This document shows positions 16,206 to 25,979 of a DNA stretch of 64,000 nt, one piece after another. Location: NCBI GenBank assembly GCA_964534745.1, contig CAZHQW010000005.1, positions 22,900 through 86,899 of the forward strand. The letters run 5' to 3'. Made by a program: the position numbers and the translations under genes. The DNA is from G020354785 sp964534745 (GTDB lineage: Bacteria; Bacteroidota; Bacteroidia; Bacteroidales; UBA10428). The first letter of the stretch is position 1; each line of letters begins with the position of its first letter. The notes below the pieces were generated by a model. It was not told the DNA's origin and made no database searches. It saw only the letters and a program-made list of their open reading frames with translations.

Positions 16206-17507
16206 CTAATCCAGCAAAAAGACCTTACCCCTTCTCCATGATTCTATAGCTTCCCTCCAGTGCCATTCATTACTTTCTGAGCGCTGCAGGACATAATTAT
16301 TCACTGTATAGGGAGAAGGATAATAATCGAAAGTAAATGTTATTGATGTTGTAATACTCTTCCTGTAATATACCCATTTTTCCTGGCTATTGGTCCTGTA
16401 TATAGCCTGGGGAGGACCATAAATAATATACACCATACCCCTGTCCGTCTTCCATCCAGCCTTATATGATGTAAAATAATAATTTGCAAAATAAACCCTG
16501 TTAAAATAAATTCTGATTAGTTCTCTTGCCTTCTCAATATTATCAGTCTTATTTAACCAGAAATTATCGAATGCCAGTTTCTGATTGGTAGAGTTCCTGA
16601 GCTGCTCATATTCTGATGATGAAGTGAGATAGGCCAGTGGCCCCACAAGTTGTTCCGGTCTGGTAATTTTTGGAAAACTCTCCCCGAAATTAAAAATTGT
16701 AAGACCTTCCTTAAATACAGTATCCAGGCGGAAGTGATATAAACCCTTATAATTAAGCATATATTTCAGATCCTTATTAAATGGCAATACCCATACACTG
16801 TCAGGTTTTTCAAAAAATCCGGCATCACTGGCAGATGAAAAGGTCGGCTTTGGCAAGGGACTATCATCTCCGTAATATGAGACATACACCTGTGAATAGC
16901 CATTATCTCTGTATCTTATTGTAAATGTATTATTCCCTATAACGTAAGGAGCAAAATACAGCGTATTCTGGTCACCATTCAATACCATGAAATTCTGCTG
17001 CGAAAATCTGGACCTTTTATCAACAATCAGGAATCTCTGATTTTCATTTTTTCTTACCATATCCGTCGCTTTCACCTTTAATTCATAAATCTTGCCTGTA
17101 TCGGTTTTTATGGGTATGCGGCCAATAAAACGCTTACCCGCTTCTTCACGGCTGAAATTATATATATACATACCGCTATCAGCAACCTGGTTCCTGTCTC
17201 CCCCATCAAATTCGCTGAGCATATAGTCAATCTTCACCTTTCCTGTATACTTACCTGCCTTGCTGTCCTGATAGTAAAGCAATTCAACCGGAAATATCTT
17301 TATCAGCAGTTCAGAGGAGTCATCGGTACTATGATAAATATTGTAATCGGGATGCAATTTTGAAGCCCCGGGATTATACATATCAGCAAAATTTCTGTCA
17401 ATGGTGACTTTTAGTGATCCCCTGCATGATATTGCTGCAAATAATATAACAAACAGGTATTGTTTTAATAACTTGCTGACCTGCATATATTTATACTGCA
17501 TTTGCAT
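16206..17507 (-). CDS. GWxTD-domain lipoprotein
   Basis: A 433-aa exported protein. The N-terminal signal ends at a lipobox-like AAISC (Cys about 28). Three ATGs are possible (17507, 17501, 17486); the last gives the neatest signal peptide. The body is beta-rich, and the C-terminal GWxTD domain is clear: GWKTDRGMVYIIYGPPQ, then EKWVYYRK and a terminal EWHWREAIESWRRGK. GWxTD proteins are common in Bacteroidota and some other phyla, with no agreed function. It diverges from rlmD. Confidence 0.88.
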   Translation of the reverse strand: MQMQYKYMQVSKLLKQYLFVILFAAISCRGSLKVTIDRNFADMYNPGASKLHPDYNIYHSTDDSSELLIKIFPVELLYYQDSKAGKYTGKVKIDYMLSEFDGGDRNQVADSGMYIYNFSREEAGKRFIGRIPIKTDTGKIYELKVKATDMVRKNENQRFLIVDKRSRFSQQNFMVLNGDQNTLYFAPYVIGNNTFTIRYRDNGYSQVYVSYYGDDSPLPKPTFSSASDAGFFEKPDSVWVLPFNKDLKYMLNYKGLYHFRLDTVFKEGLTIFNFGESFPKITRPEQLVGPLAYLTSSSEYEQLRNSTNQKLAFDNFWLNKTDNIEKARELIRIYFNRVYFANYYFTSYKAGWKTDRGMVYIIYGPPQAIYRTNSQEKWVYYRKSITTSITFTFDYYPSPYTVNNYVLQRSESNEWHWREAIESWRRGKVFLLD

Positions 17508-17601
17508 ATTCCAAACTTCAAATAAAGGTACTTATTTTCTGAAAGGTATTAAAAAATAAAATATTTAATAATTTTATATCTTCCAACAAAAATATATTAT
17601 C

Positions 17602-19008
17602 CTGAAACAGAAAAAAAAATATCCTGTACTTGAAAAACTCGAAGTTACGGATATAGCATCCGAAGGGAAAGCTATAGCCAGAACGGGCGGCCTTGTTGTC
17701 TTTGTAACAAATTTGGTGCCAGGTGATATTGCCGATATTCAAATAAAAAACAAGCACAGGAATTTCATGACTGGTTATCCGGTCAGGATTCACAGGTTAT
17801 CTCCAAAGCGTGTAAATCCCTTTTGTGAATATTTTGGAATATGCGGCGGCTGCAACTGGCAGCAACTGTCATATGAAGAACAGCTCAAATATAAACAACG
17901 GCAGGTCGCGGATAACCTTGAACGAATAGGCAGAACAGGCCCGCAGGATATAAGCGATATCATACCGTCCGCTACACTTACAGAATACAGGAACAAACTT
18001 GAATTCGCCTTTTCCGAGAACCGCTGGTTCATGAAAAATGAGATACCTCCGGCAGATAAAAAGCCTTCCAGAAAAGCACTGGGATTCCATATTCCGGAGA
18101 TGTATAACAGGGTGCTCGACATTAAGAAATGTTATTTGCAGGAGGAACCATCGAATAAAATCAGGAATGCAGTCAGGGATTACGCACTGAAAAAGAACCT
18201 TGATTTCTTTAATCACAAAAAACAACAGGGATTCCTGAGAAATCTTATAATAAGAAATACATCAGCAGGGGAATGGATGGTTATCTTTTCGTTTTATCAT
18301 GATGATAAAAAAGCCATAAATGGATTACTGGCTCATGTTGCAGAACAATTCCCTGAATTAACCTCACTGATGTATGTTATAAATCAAAAAGGTAACGATA
18401 CTATTAGTGACCTCCCTGTTTATCTGTATAAAGGCAGAAACTATATTACTGAAATAATTAACGGACTGAAATTTAAAATCGGGCCCAGATCATTTTTCCA
18501 GCCTAATATTCATCTGTCCGGCACTCTATACAAAACAGTCGCAGACATGGCTAACCTTAAAGGAAATGAAACAGTATATGATCTTTATACAGGTATAGGG
18601 ACAATTGCGGTATATCTTTCGGGAAAGTGCCTGAAGGTAATCGGGATAGAAAATATAGACGAGGCAGTAGAAAATGCAGGGGAAAATGCTAGTATCAACA
18701 ATATAAAAAATACCGAGTTTATAGCAGGAGATGTTAAAGATATACTAAGCGGACAGTTTCCTGATGCAAAAGGGAAACCTGATATAGTTGTTGCCGATCC
18801 CCCAAGATCGGGCCTCCATAAAACAGTCGTCGGCTGCTTAATGGCTCTGAAGCCCGCAAAAATTATCTATGTTAGCTGCAACACGGCTACGCAGGCAAGA
18901 GACATAGGTTTGATGTCAGGAAAATATAAAATAAAAAAGGTTCAGCCGGTTGATATGTTTCCCCATACTCATCACATTGAGAATATCATACTGCTGGAAG
19001 CTATATGA
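17602..19008 (+). CDS. rlmD: 23S rRNA (uracil-5-)-methyltransferase RlmD/RumA-like
   Basis: A TrmA-family enzyme that makes 5-methyluridine in rRNA, with an iron-sulphur cluster. It has a TRAM domain (about 5-60), Fe-S cysteines in CEYFGICGGCNW plus a later Cys, and the SAM domain with VYDLYTGIGTIAVYLS, VVADPPRSGL and the nucleophile in IYVSCNTATQARD. The frame is open from 17572, and the TRAM sequence (YPVLEKLEVTDIASEGKAIA) lies before any ATG, GTG or TTG; the first such codon is TTG at 17713, inside the domain. I set the start at CTG 17602, but ATT at 17596 is equally possible. The 468 aa then fit the family. Confidence 0.85.
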   Translation: MKQKKKYPVLEKLEVTDIASEGKAIARTGGLVVFVTNLVPGDIADIQIKNKHRNFMTGYPVRIHRLSPKRVNPFCEYFGICGGCNWQQLSYEEQLKYKQRQVADNLERIGRTGPQDISDIIPSATLTEYRNKLEFAFSENRWFMKNEIPPADKKPSRKALGFHIPEMYNRVLDIKKCYLQEEPSNKIRNAVRDYALKKNLDFFNHKKQQGFLRNLIIRNTSAGEWMVIFSFYHDDKKAINGLLAHVAEQFPELTSLMYVINQKGNDTISDLPVYLYKGRNYITEIINGLKFKIGPRSFFQPNIHLSGTLYKTVADMANLKGNETVYDLYTGIGTIAVYLSGKCLKVIGIENIDEAVENAGENASINNIKNTEFIAGDVKDILSGQFPDAKGKPDIVVADPPRSGLHKTVVGCLMALKPAKIIYVSCNTATQARDIGLMSGKYKIKKVQPVDMFPHTHHIENIILLEAI

Positions 19009-19084
19009 ATAAAAAGTAACATATAAGTCAAATATTTTTACTAATTTGGTTTAACATAATACCATCAGAAATATCAGAATAACA

Positions 19085-19501
19085 ATGAGTAATTTCTTTC
19101 AGAGTGCTTTTCAATTTTTTTTTCTGGTCGGATATATTATCCTGTATATAGTATCAATTATCATTTTACGTCCTTTCCGCCTTCACAGGAAAAGAAAAAA
19201 ATCCACGATATCACTTAAAATAAGTTATCTTCTGTATCTTGCGCTTTTTCTGGCCTTCACCTATCTTCTCCTGTTCGGGAACAAGGAACCTTCTGAAGAA
19301 GATGTTCCCTATGATACGCTATTTAATTTCCATTTTCTTATATTTCTTACTGCTACAATCATACCGAATATTGGTATAATGGTAAGGAAAAAAATTAAAA
19401 AGAACAGGATTGAATACAATATTATGTTCACTATAATTAATGTCCTCTACTTTCTTTATCTTCTCTATCTTTGTATTTCAAAAGAATGGGCCCTTCTCTG
19501 A
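19085..19501 (+). CDS. Small multi-pass membrane protein, function unknown
   Basis: A 138-aa protein with four predicted membrane segments (about 8-28, 45-62, 78-97, 115-133), basic linkers such as RPFRLHRKRKK, and an acidic loop. I recognise no family. It lies 76 bases after rlmD and 18 bases before a retropepsin-like gene, so the two small genes are probably co-transcribed. Confidence 0.65.
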   Translation: MSNFFQSAFQFFFLVGYIILYIVSIIILRPFRLHRKRKKSTISLKISYLLYLALFLAFTYLLLFGNKEPSEEDVPYDTLFNFHFLIFLTATIIPNIGIMVRKKIKKNRIEYNIMFTIINVLYFLYLLYLCISKEWALL

Positions 19502-19519
19502 CCGTTAAAAAACCATCGG

Positions 19520-19948
19520 ATGATTACAAGAATACCATTAAAAATATTAAGAATAGAAAAAGATGGTCACCATATAATCGTAAGGGGAAAAATAAACGGG
19601 AAAGATTCTTCTTTAATAGTAGACACAGGTGCTTCCAAATCAGTATTTAATGCCGGACTCCCTGATATCAGACCTGAAAATGATATTGAAGATAAAAGCA
19701 ATTATCCCAATGCAGTAACACTTGCTACTGATGAAATACCTTCAACAACAGGAATAATTGATGAGCTTCAGCTGGGCGGACTCCTAATTAAAAATTATGA
19801 GGCTACGCTTATAGATATGAAACATATTAATGAACTGTACCGGAGTATCCCGGGAAAGGTAATCAAAGGACTAATAGGAAACGACCTGCTGATAAAATAT
19901 AAAGCTGTAATTGACTATCATAATAAGGTTTTGATTCTTGATTATTAG
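19520..19948 (+). CDS. Retropepsin-like aspartic protease domain protein
   Basis: A 142-aa single-domain clan AA protein. The active-site motif SLIVDTGASKSVF (Asp about 37) is intact. A flap-like region (VTLATDEIPSTTGIIDELQL) and the second conserved strand KGLIGNDLLIKYKAVIDY complete the pepsin-like half. Retropepsins act as dimers; bacterial members are often of unknown substrate. No signal peptide is visible, so it should be cytoplasmic. It lies between a small membrane protein and a transglutaminase-like TPR protein. Confidence 0.82.
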   Translation: MITRIPLKILRIEKDGHHIIVRGKINGKDSSLIVDTGASKSVFNAGLPDIRPENDIEDKSNYPNAVTLATDEIPSTTGIIDELQLGGLLIKNYEATLIDMKHINELYRSIPGKVIKGLIGNDLLIKYKAVIDYHNKVLILDY

Positions 19949-19973
19949 CCGCCCCCTGCCGGGTTTTTAGATT

Positions 19974-21539
19974 ATGCTTAAATATCGAATAATATTTGCC
20001 CTGCTTCCGATATATAACCTGTTATTACCTGCTGCCGGTAATGAAGGCGACTCACTTGTAAAATACAGCGACATTAAATATGCAACTGACTTCGAAAGAA
20101 ATGTGATCAGCGATTATCTTAATAACAGGATGCCCGGCTATTTTAAACTCTTTCTGGCAACATCCCCGGATATTGATTCCGGTAAAGCAGCAAATTGTGA
20201 AGAACTTTATAATCTTTTTTTTAAGAATTCATTCCGGGGCAGGTTCGCAAAGTATAATCACAGAAAAAAAATAAAAAATATTTACAGCCATCTGCACAGC
20301 GCTTTTCTCAGTAGGTATGAATTCAATACATCCTTTGATAAAATATTCCATAACGGCGACTATAACTGTGTTACCGCTACAGCATTGTTCGGAATAATAC
20401 TTGACCGCCTGGAAATACCCTTTTATATTATAGAAACCCCAATACATGTATATATCGTTTCATATCCCGACAGGAACCATATTAAAATTGAATCAACCGG
20501 ACCCTATAGTGGCTATTTTGTCTATAATCAGACAATGAAAAGGACTTTTATCGAATTTTTTAAAACAAACAGGATCATAAATGAAAATGAGTTCTATGAC
20601 TCATCGGTTGATGAGCTGTTTGATAAGTATTATTTCCATGGAAACAAAATCTCGCTTGATGAACTTGTTGGCATACAGTATCTGAATAATGCAGCTTTTG
20701 ATATTATGGAAGACAAACTTATTGACAGTTACATAAACATGGAAAAATCATATCTGTTTTATCCTTCTGAAAACACTGAAAACTTATTATACAACTACCT
20801 GCTTAAAATAATACCTGCCCTGAATTATGAGGAAAAAGGAGAACTTGATTATCTGGTAAAATTAACAAGGTACTCATATGTAGATTTTATCACAGAGATA
20901 ATCAATTCCGAGTTCCTTAAGATCACGGAAACATATCTTATAAATAAAGGCGATTCGGAATACTATGATGAAATATTTAAATGCCTTTCTGAGAATATAG
21001 TTAATGACAGCTATCTGAAACGAATAAAATATACCTATTATTTTGAAAAAGGCAAATTCCTGATAAGCAATGACGAGCAAAATGAAGGACATAAATTATT
21101 CATCAAAGCCATGGAACTGTTTCCGGATGACAGAATTCTGCAGGCAGCCTTTATTCAGTCACTCAAAGCGACACTTGAACAGACGGATATATACGAGGCT
21201 GTTAAAAAAATTGAAGCCTGTGCTGATAAGTTCAGGGAATTGTCAGCCAACAGTAAATTTATTGAATACAGGATGACCAGCTATTTAACAGCTGCTTCGG
21301 AGAGCATAAAAACAAAAGATATAAGGCAGGCAGAGCAGTACCTGGAAAATTTTGAGATACTCGGCAGGAATACGCCCGGTATAATGGTGGAAAAGCATCT
21401 GGTTGGCGAGGTATACTCAGGCCTGAGCGTGCTTTATTTTAAAAGGGGACTTTACAATAAAGCCAGGGAATGCCTGCAAAGGGGTCTCCGGTTTGCCCCT
21501 GAGAACAGCCACCTTAAAATGGGTATAAGCTCTTTCTGA
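19974..21539 (+). CDS. Exported transglutaminase-like/TPR protein
   Basis: A 521-aa protein with an N-terminal signal (IIFALLPIYNLLLPAAG). Around residue 125 the sequence NCVTATALFGIILDRLEIPF, followed by a His in PIHVYIVSY about 20 residues on, resembles the Cys-His core of transglutaminase-like cysteine peptidases. Residues 260-520 are alpha-helical, with TPR-like repeats at the end (GLSVLYFKRGLYNKARECLQ). Start ATG 19974 lies 25 bases after the retropepsin-like gene. Substrate unknown; it could be a peptidase or an inactive binding protein. Confidence 0.6.
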   Translation: MLKYRIIFALLPIYNLLLPAAGNEGDSLVKYSDIKYATDFERNVISDYLNNRMPGYFKLFLATSPDIDSGKAANCEELYNLFFKNSFRGRFAKYNHRKKIKNIYSHLHSAFLSRYEFNTSFDKIFHNGDYNCVTATALFGIILDRLEIPFYIIETPIHVYIVSYPDRNHIKIESTGPYSGYFVYNQTMKRTFIEFFKTNRIINENEFYDSSVDELFDKYYFHGNKISLDELVGIQYLNNAAFDIMEDKLIDSYINMEKSYLFYPSENTENLLYNYLLKIIPALNYEEKGELDYLVKLTRYSYVDFITEIINSEFLKITETYLINKGDSEYYDEIFKCLSENIVNDSYLKRIKYTYYFEKGKFLISNDEQNEGHKLFIKAMELFPDDRILQAAFIQSLKATLEQTDIYEAVKKIEACADKFRELSANSKFIEYRMTSYLTAASESIKTKDIRQAEQYLENFEILGRNTPGIMVEKHLVGEVYSGLSVLYFKRGLYNKARECLQRGLRFAPENSHLKMGISSF

Positions 21540-21541
21540 CC

Positions 21542-22351
21542 TTAATGTTGTATGGCAAGATTATAAGTCCTTTGTGTTATATATATATTCCCCATTCTCG
21601 TTCTTGCCCTGGCTATAATATTTATCTTCTGGAATTTAACATAGCCCTGCGGCATATCATAAGTCCTTGTTGCAACACCTTTTTCAGAAGGTATCTCGTA
21701 CATATATTTCTTAAGGTATTTTCCCGAATCCAGATCATCAAGGTAAAAACGTACATCGCTCAATCGACTGGACAAGTAAATATTCAAAATAAACTTATCC
21801 TCAGTCTCAATGCGGTTAATTTCCCTGACAACAATCACAGGATAGTCGCCAATCAATTTGCCTTCTTCTGTATATTCTTTCAGTCCGGTCCCCGGCTGGC
21901 CGTCTTTATATGGTATCTCGGACTGCAAATTTCCATTTCTATAATACTTTTTCTGAATACCATTCAACTTATTACCAATATATTGATTCACTGTATAAGG
22001 ATTCCCGTTTTCATAATACCAGACAGCTTCACCTTCTTTCAGTCCGTTCTCATACACCATTGTAGAATGAACCTTGCCGGAAGAGTAATAATTTGTTGCT
22101 TTCCCTTCTTTCCTGCCATTGGCATAGTTAACAACTGAAAGCAACCTGCCTTTATTGCTGTAGTTCTTCGTAATGCCATGACGCTTATTGTCTTTTAAGG
22201 AAATTTCAGCTTTAACTTTTCCATTTGGAAAAAACTCCCTTACAATCCTTATATCATCATCCCTGTTCTTATTATTTTTTAAGGTCCCCGCGTCATGGCA
22301 TGAAAAAAACACAGCTCCAAGCATGACTGCAATTATTAATATTCTTTTCAT
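21542..22351 (-). CDS. MORN-repeat lipoprotein (YwqK-like)
   Basis: A 269-aa lipoprotein with signal and lipobox ending at Cys18 (VFFSC). Residues 38-165 hold about five MORN-type repeats, such as YYSSGKVHSTMVYENGLKEG and YYENGNPYTVNQYIGNKLNG. The last 90 residues form a beta-rich region. Automated pipelines often name such proteins 'YwqK family antitoxin', but no toxin is adjacent and I give that name no functional weight. It ends two bases from the end of the convergent gene at 19974-21539. Confidence 0.78.
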   Translation of the reverse strand: MKRILIIAVMLGAVFFSCHDAGTLKNNKNRDDDIRIVREFFPNGKVKAEISLKDNKRHGITKNYSNKGRLLSVVNYANGRKEGKATNYYSSGKVHSTMVYENGLKEGEAVWYYENGNPYTVNQYIGNKLNGIQKKYYRNGNLQSEIPYKDGQPGTGLKEYTEEGKLIGDYPVIVVREINRIETEDKFILNIYLSSRLSDVRFYLDDLDSGKYLKKYMYEIPSEKGVATRTYDMPQGYVKFQKINIIARARTRMGNIYITQRTYNLAIQH

Positions 22352-22462
22352 ACCGTATCTAATTATAAAACCTGGGTTCTGAATGCAGATGATACTGCCA
22401 ATTATCTAAATATCAAAATTAATCAAATATTAAGTGCAATAAATTATCATTAAGGATAATCA

Positions 22463-22494
22463 TTTATTTTCTTATGAAAATTTTAATATATTTG
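22463..22494 (+). promoter_or_regulatory. secDF promoter
   Basis: A perfect -7 box TATATTTG (22487-22494) preceded by TTTA (22463-22466) at 20 bases. The leader to the ATG at 22542 would be about 40 bases. Confidence 0.55.
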
Positions 22495-22541
22495 CGCCAC
22501 TATTTGACAAGACAGCATTAAAATTATAAAATCAAACTAAA

Positions 22542-25500
22542 ATGCGAACTAAAGGAGCTATATGGACATTAGCTATCGTGCTTACTCTTGCTTGTATTTA
22601 CCAGCTATCTTTTACCGCTAAGACCTTTATTGTGAGAGAACGTGCACAAAAATATGCACATGAAAAATATGATCCATCAACGAAAAATAATTCTGTGGAT
22701 TCACTCACAAACCATTATGTTGATTCAATTGCCAGAAAAAAATTTATATATAATTTTTTCGGACTGAAAAAGTATTCTTACAGGGAATGCCAGGAAAGGG
22801 AAATAAACCTCGGCCTGGACCTGCGCGGGGGTATGAATGTTATTTTAGAGGTTTCCATTGCTGACGTAATAAAATCCCTGGCTAATTACAGCAAAGATAC
22901 GACCTTTAATAAAGCAATTGCCCTTGCCAAAAAATTGCAGCTACAAACAAATGAGGATTTTGTCACTCTCTTTGGCAAAGCATTTGAAGAAATAAATCCG
23001 GATGGCAAACTGGCAGCACTTTTTCTGTATAAACTCAAAGACAGGATAGACTATAATTCCGATAACGATGAGGTACTGGAAGCCATAAGGGCAGAAACCG
23101 ACGATGCCATTGAGAATTCCTATAATATCATCCGCACAAGAATTGACCATTTCGGTGTGGTACAGCCCAATGTCCAGAAGCTTGAAGGAGGGGAAAGGAT
23201 ACTTGTTGAGCTGCCCGGAGTGGAGGAAAAAGAAAGGGTGAGGAAGTTGCTGAACCGCACCGCCAACCTGGAGTTCTGGGCAACATATGAGAACAGTGAA
23301 GTATATGAGAGTCTGCTCAATGCAAATAAAGTTGTTAAGGCATACCTGGCCGAACAAGAAAGGATAGCTAAAGAGACTGCTGCCACGAAACCCGAAGTTG
23401 CTGAAGAAAAAACACCACAGCTGCTGGATGCAGGAAGCACCGAAGAAGAAAAACTGCCATCATTGGTCGCTGACCTGGACAGCACTGAAGGCAAAGGAAC
23501 TGAAGCAATACTTTCACAGATGGAAGTTGACTCAATGGCAATTGATTCACTGCGGCAGAAATCTATGTTTGAAGAATTCCCTCTTTTCAGTAAACTGAGG
23601 CCATATGTTATTAATGAAGAGCAGCTGATGCCCGGCTGCCGTATTGGTTGGTCTTTTGAATACGATACCGCTGAGGTTGGCAGGTATATGAGGGTGGCCA
23701 TGGAAAAAGGTGTGTTCCCGCAGGATTTCAGATACTTCTGGTCAGCTGAACCTATGGATGATCCTGATAATAAGTATGACTCCGAAATATTTATTATGCA
23801 CGCCATAAAAGCAAATACAAGGGATGGCCGTGCACCCCTCAATGGAGACGTTATTACCGGGGCCAGGGAGAGCTTTGATCAGGTAAGGGGAACAGCCGAA
23901 GTGCTTATGACTATGAACAGTGAGGGTACAAAGGAATGGGCAAAAATTACAAGGGAAAACGTGGGCAGGGTGATAGCCATATCAATGGACAATCTTGTAT
24001 TTTCCGATCCCAGGGTTTCTGAAGAAATAAATACCGGCAGCTCCAGGATTACGGGAGTCTCCGTAAGTGAAGCCCAGGATCTGGCCAACCTGCTAAAGTC
24101 AGGTACTCTTCCCGCTCCATGCAGAATAGTACAGGAAGAAGTAATAGGACCCTCCCTGGGGAAGGCTTCCATTCGCTCGGGCCTTATTTCATTTATCATA
24201 GCATTTATAGTTATACTATCGTACATGATTTTTTACTATAGCCATAGGGCCGGACTGATTGCCGATATAGCCCTGCTGGCCAACATGTTCTTTATTATCG
24301 GGGTGCTTGCCTCGCTGCAGGCAGCACTGACACTGCCCGGAATAGCAGGTATAGTTCTTACTATAGGTATGTCAGTTGACGCCAATGTACTTATATATGA
24401 AAGAATAAGGGAAGAAGTGGCGGCAGGCAAAGGTATTAAGCTGGCAATAGCAGATGGTTATAAAAATGCCTATTCGGCAATTATAGACTCAAACCTCACT
24501 ACAGGCATAACCGGAGTAATACTGTTGCTGGTGGGAACAGGTCCGATAAAAGGATTTGCTACTACTCTTGTAATAGGTATTTGTACATCTCTTTTTTCAG
24601 CAATATTCATTACACGACTTATATTCGAAATGTACCTGAAAACCACCAACAGGATTACATTCGCAACAACCTTTACCCAGGGTGCATTTAAAAATATAAA
24701 TATAAATTTTCTGGGAAACAGAAAGCCCTATTATATTATTTCCCTTACACTGATAGTAGTAAGTATAGGATCCCTCATATTCAGGGGTCTTGACCAGGGC
24801 GTGGACTTTACGGGAGGAAGAAACTATATAATTGAATTCGATAAACCTGTCAGGAATGTTGATGTTGCCGCAGCACTTGAAAATGAGATGGGAGAGAGGC
24901 CTAAGGTAATAATGTTCGGCTCCCAGAACAAGGTGAGGATTTCTACCCAGTATAAGATTAATGACGATGATCCTGATGTAGATGATGAAATTCAGAGGAA
25001 ACTATACGCAGGACTTGGACCCATGCTGGGTGATAGTGTGTCGTTCGAGGACTTTAATACCAAGAACTGGCAGGGCACCCAGAAAGTAGGACCAACAATT
25101 GCTGATGATATTAAAAGACAGGCAGTTATAGCTATATTTTTCGCCCTTGTATTTATGTTTCTATACATCCTGTTCAGGTTCAGGAACTGGCAATTCGGAC
25201 TGGGTGCGGTGGCTGCATTGATTCATGATTCATTGCTTATACTTGGATTGTTTTCACTCTTTTACGGAGTGATGCCCTTCTCCCTCGAGATTGACCAGAC
25301 ATTTATAGCAGCTATACTCACGGTTGTGGGATACTCTGTTAACGATACGGTTGTCGTCTTTGACAGGATAAGGGAATATTTGAGGGAATACAGGAAAAGA
25401 GAAACCCCGGAAATTATGAATATGGCCCTTAACAGTACTTTAAGCCGCACATTTAATACCTCTATGAGTACATTTATTGTTTTGCTGACGATTTTTGTCT

Positions 25501-25655
25501 TTGGCGGCGAAAGTATTAAAGGATTCACTTTTGCACTGCTCGTAGGTATTGTTGTAGGTACATACTCCTCCCTTTTTATCGCAACCCCGCTGGTTTATGA
25601 TACCATTGGAGGTGATGAATCAAAAAGGGTCCTCAGTGCAAAAAGAAAAACATAA
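22542..25655 (+). CDS. secDF: Protein translocase subunit SecDF (fused)
   Basis: A 1037-aa inner-membrane fusion of SecD and SecF, which uses the proton gradient to pull exported proteins through SecYEG. SecD half: a first membrane segment, LGLDLRGGMNVILEV (about 87-101), a large periplasmic P1 region, then membrane segments with GMSVDANVLIYERIREE (about 610). SecF half from about 720: DQGVDFTGGRNYIIEF, then YSVNDTVVVFDRIREYLR. The region around residues 275-320 is an extra Glu/Ala-rich linker inside P1. The fused form is standard in Bacteroidota. It has its own promoter and terminator. Confidence 0.97.
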   Translation: MRTKGAIWTLAIVLTLACIYQLSFTAKTFIVRERAQKYAHEKYDPSTKNNSVDSLTNHYVDSIARKKFIYNFFGLKKYSYRECQEREINLGLDLRGGMNVILEVSIADVIKSLANYSKDTTFNKAIALAKKLQLQTNEDFVTLFGKAFEEINPDGKLAALFLYKLKDRIDYNSDNDEVLEAIRAETDDAIENSYNIIRTRIDHFGVVQPNVQKLEGGERILVELPGVEEKERVRKLLNRTANLEFWATYENSEVYESLLNANKVVKAYLAEQERIAKETAATKPEVAEEKTPQLLDAGSTEEEKLPSLVADLDSTEGKGTEAILSQMEVDSMAIDSLRQKSMFEEFPLFSKLRPYVINEEQLMPGCRIGWSFEYDTAEVGRYMRVAMEKGVFPQDFRYFWSAEPMDDPDNKYDSEIFIMHAIKANTRDGRAPLNGDVITGARESFDQVRGTAEVLMTMNSEGTKEWAKITRENVGRVIAISMDNLVFSDPRVSEEINTGSSRITGVSVSEAQDLANLLKSGTLPAPCRIVQEEVIGPSLGKASIRSGLISFIIAFIVILSYMIFYYSHRAGLIADIALLANMFFIIGVLASLQAALTLPGIAGIVLTIGMSVDANVLIYERIREEVAAGKGIKLAIADGYKNAYSAIIDSNLTTGITGVILLLVGTGPIKGFATTLVIGICTSLFSAIFITRLIFEMYLKTTNRITFATTFTQGAFKNININFLGNRKPYYIISLTLIVVSIGSLIFRGLDQGVDFTGGRNYIIEFDKPVRNVDVAAALENEMGERPKVIMFGSQNKVRISTQYKINDDDPDVDDEIQRKLYAGLGPMLGDSVSFEDFNTKNWQGTQKVGPTIADDIKRQAVIAIFFALVFMFLYILFRFRNWQFGLGAVAALIHDSLLILGLFSLFYGVMPFSLEIDQTFIAAILTVVGYSVNDTVVVFDRIREYLREYRKRETPEIMNMALNSTLSRTFNTSMSTFIVLLTIFVFGGESIKGFTFALLVGIVVGTYSSLFIATPLVYDTIGGDESKRVLSAKRKT

Positions 25656-25675
25656 TTTTTAAAAATTTATACCCG

Positions 25676-25704
25676 GCCCTGTCTCATAGAGATAGGGCTT
25701 TTTT
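25676..25704 (+). terminator. secDF terminator
   Basis: Stem GCCCTGTCTC and GAGATAGGGC (10 pairs with one G-U) around a 3-base loop, followed by six T. It lies 20 bases past the secDF stop. Confidence 0.85.
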
Positions 25705-25734
25705 ATTATCTTTACTTAATATTTGTCAAGGTAT

Positions 25735-25962
25735 ATGAACTTAATCCTTTTATTTATAAGCGGACAAGAGATTATTGTTATTTTGCTTGTTGTTTTATTA
25801 TTGTTCGGCTCAAAAAAGATTCCTGAATTTGCAAGAGGTATAGGCAAAGGAATGCGTGAATTCAGAAAGGCCACCGAAGACATCAAGAGAGAAATAAATG
25901 AAGAGACAAGCGAAATAGAAAAGGATATAAATAAAATGAAAGATAATATAACAGGTGACTGA
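25735..25962 (+). CDS. tatA: Twin-arginine translocase subunit TatA/E
   Basis: A 75-aa TatA-type protein: one N-terminal membrane helix (IIVILLVVLLLFG), the hinge and amphipathic helix with KKIPEFARGIGKGMREFRKA, then a charged tail. It forms the pore of the Tat pathway for folded proteins. The start is the ATG at 25735; an in-frame TTG four codons earlier is less likely. tatC is not in this window. It is followed 17 bases later by the antiporter gene. Confidence 0.92.
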   Translation: MNLILLFISGQEIIVILLVVLLLFGSKKIPEFARGIGKGMREFRKATEDIKREINEETSEIEKDINKMKDNITGD

Positions 25963-25979
25963 TACCTCCTTAACAATAC

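Noticed and set aside
21542..22351. MORN-repeat protein as a toxin-antitoxin component
   Set aside because: The name comes from automated annotation; it is a lipoprotein and no toxin gene is next to it.
23120..23842. Long minus-strand ORF of 240 codons inside secDF
   Set aside because: Serine- and leucine-rich antisense frame of a well-conserved gene; no domain features.
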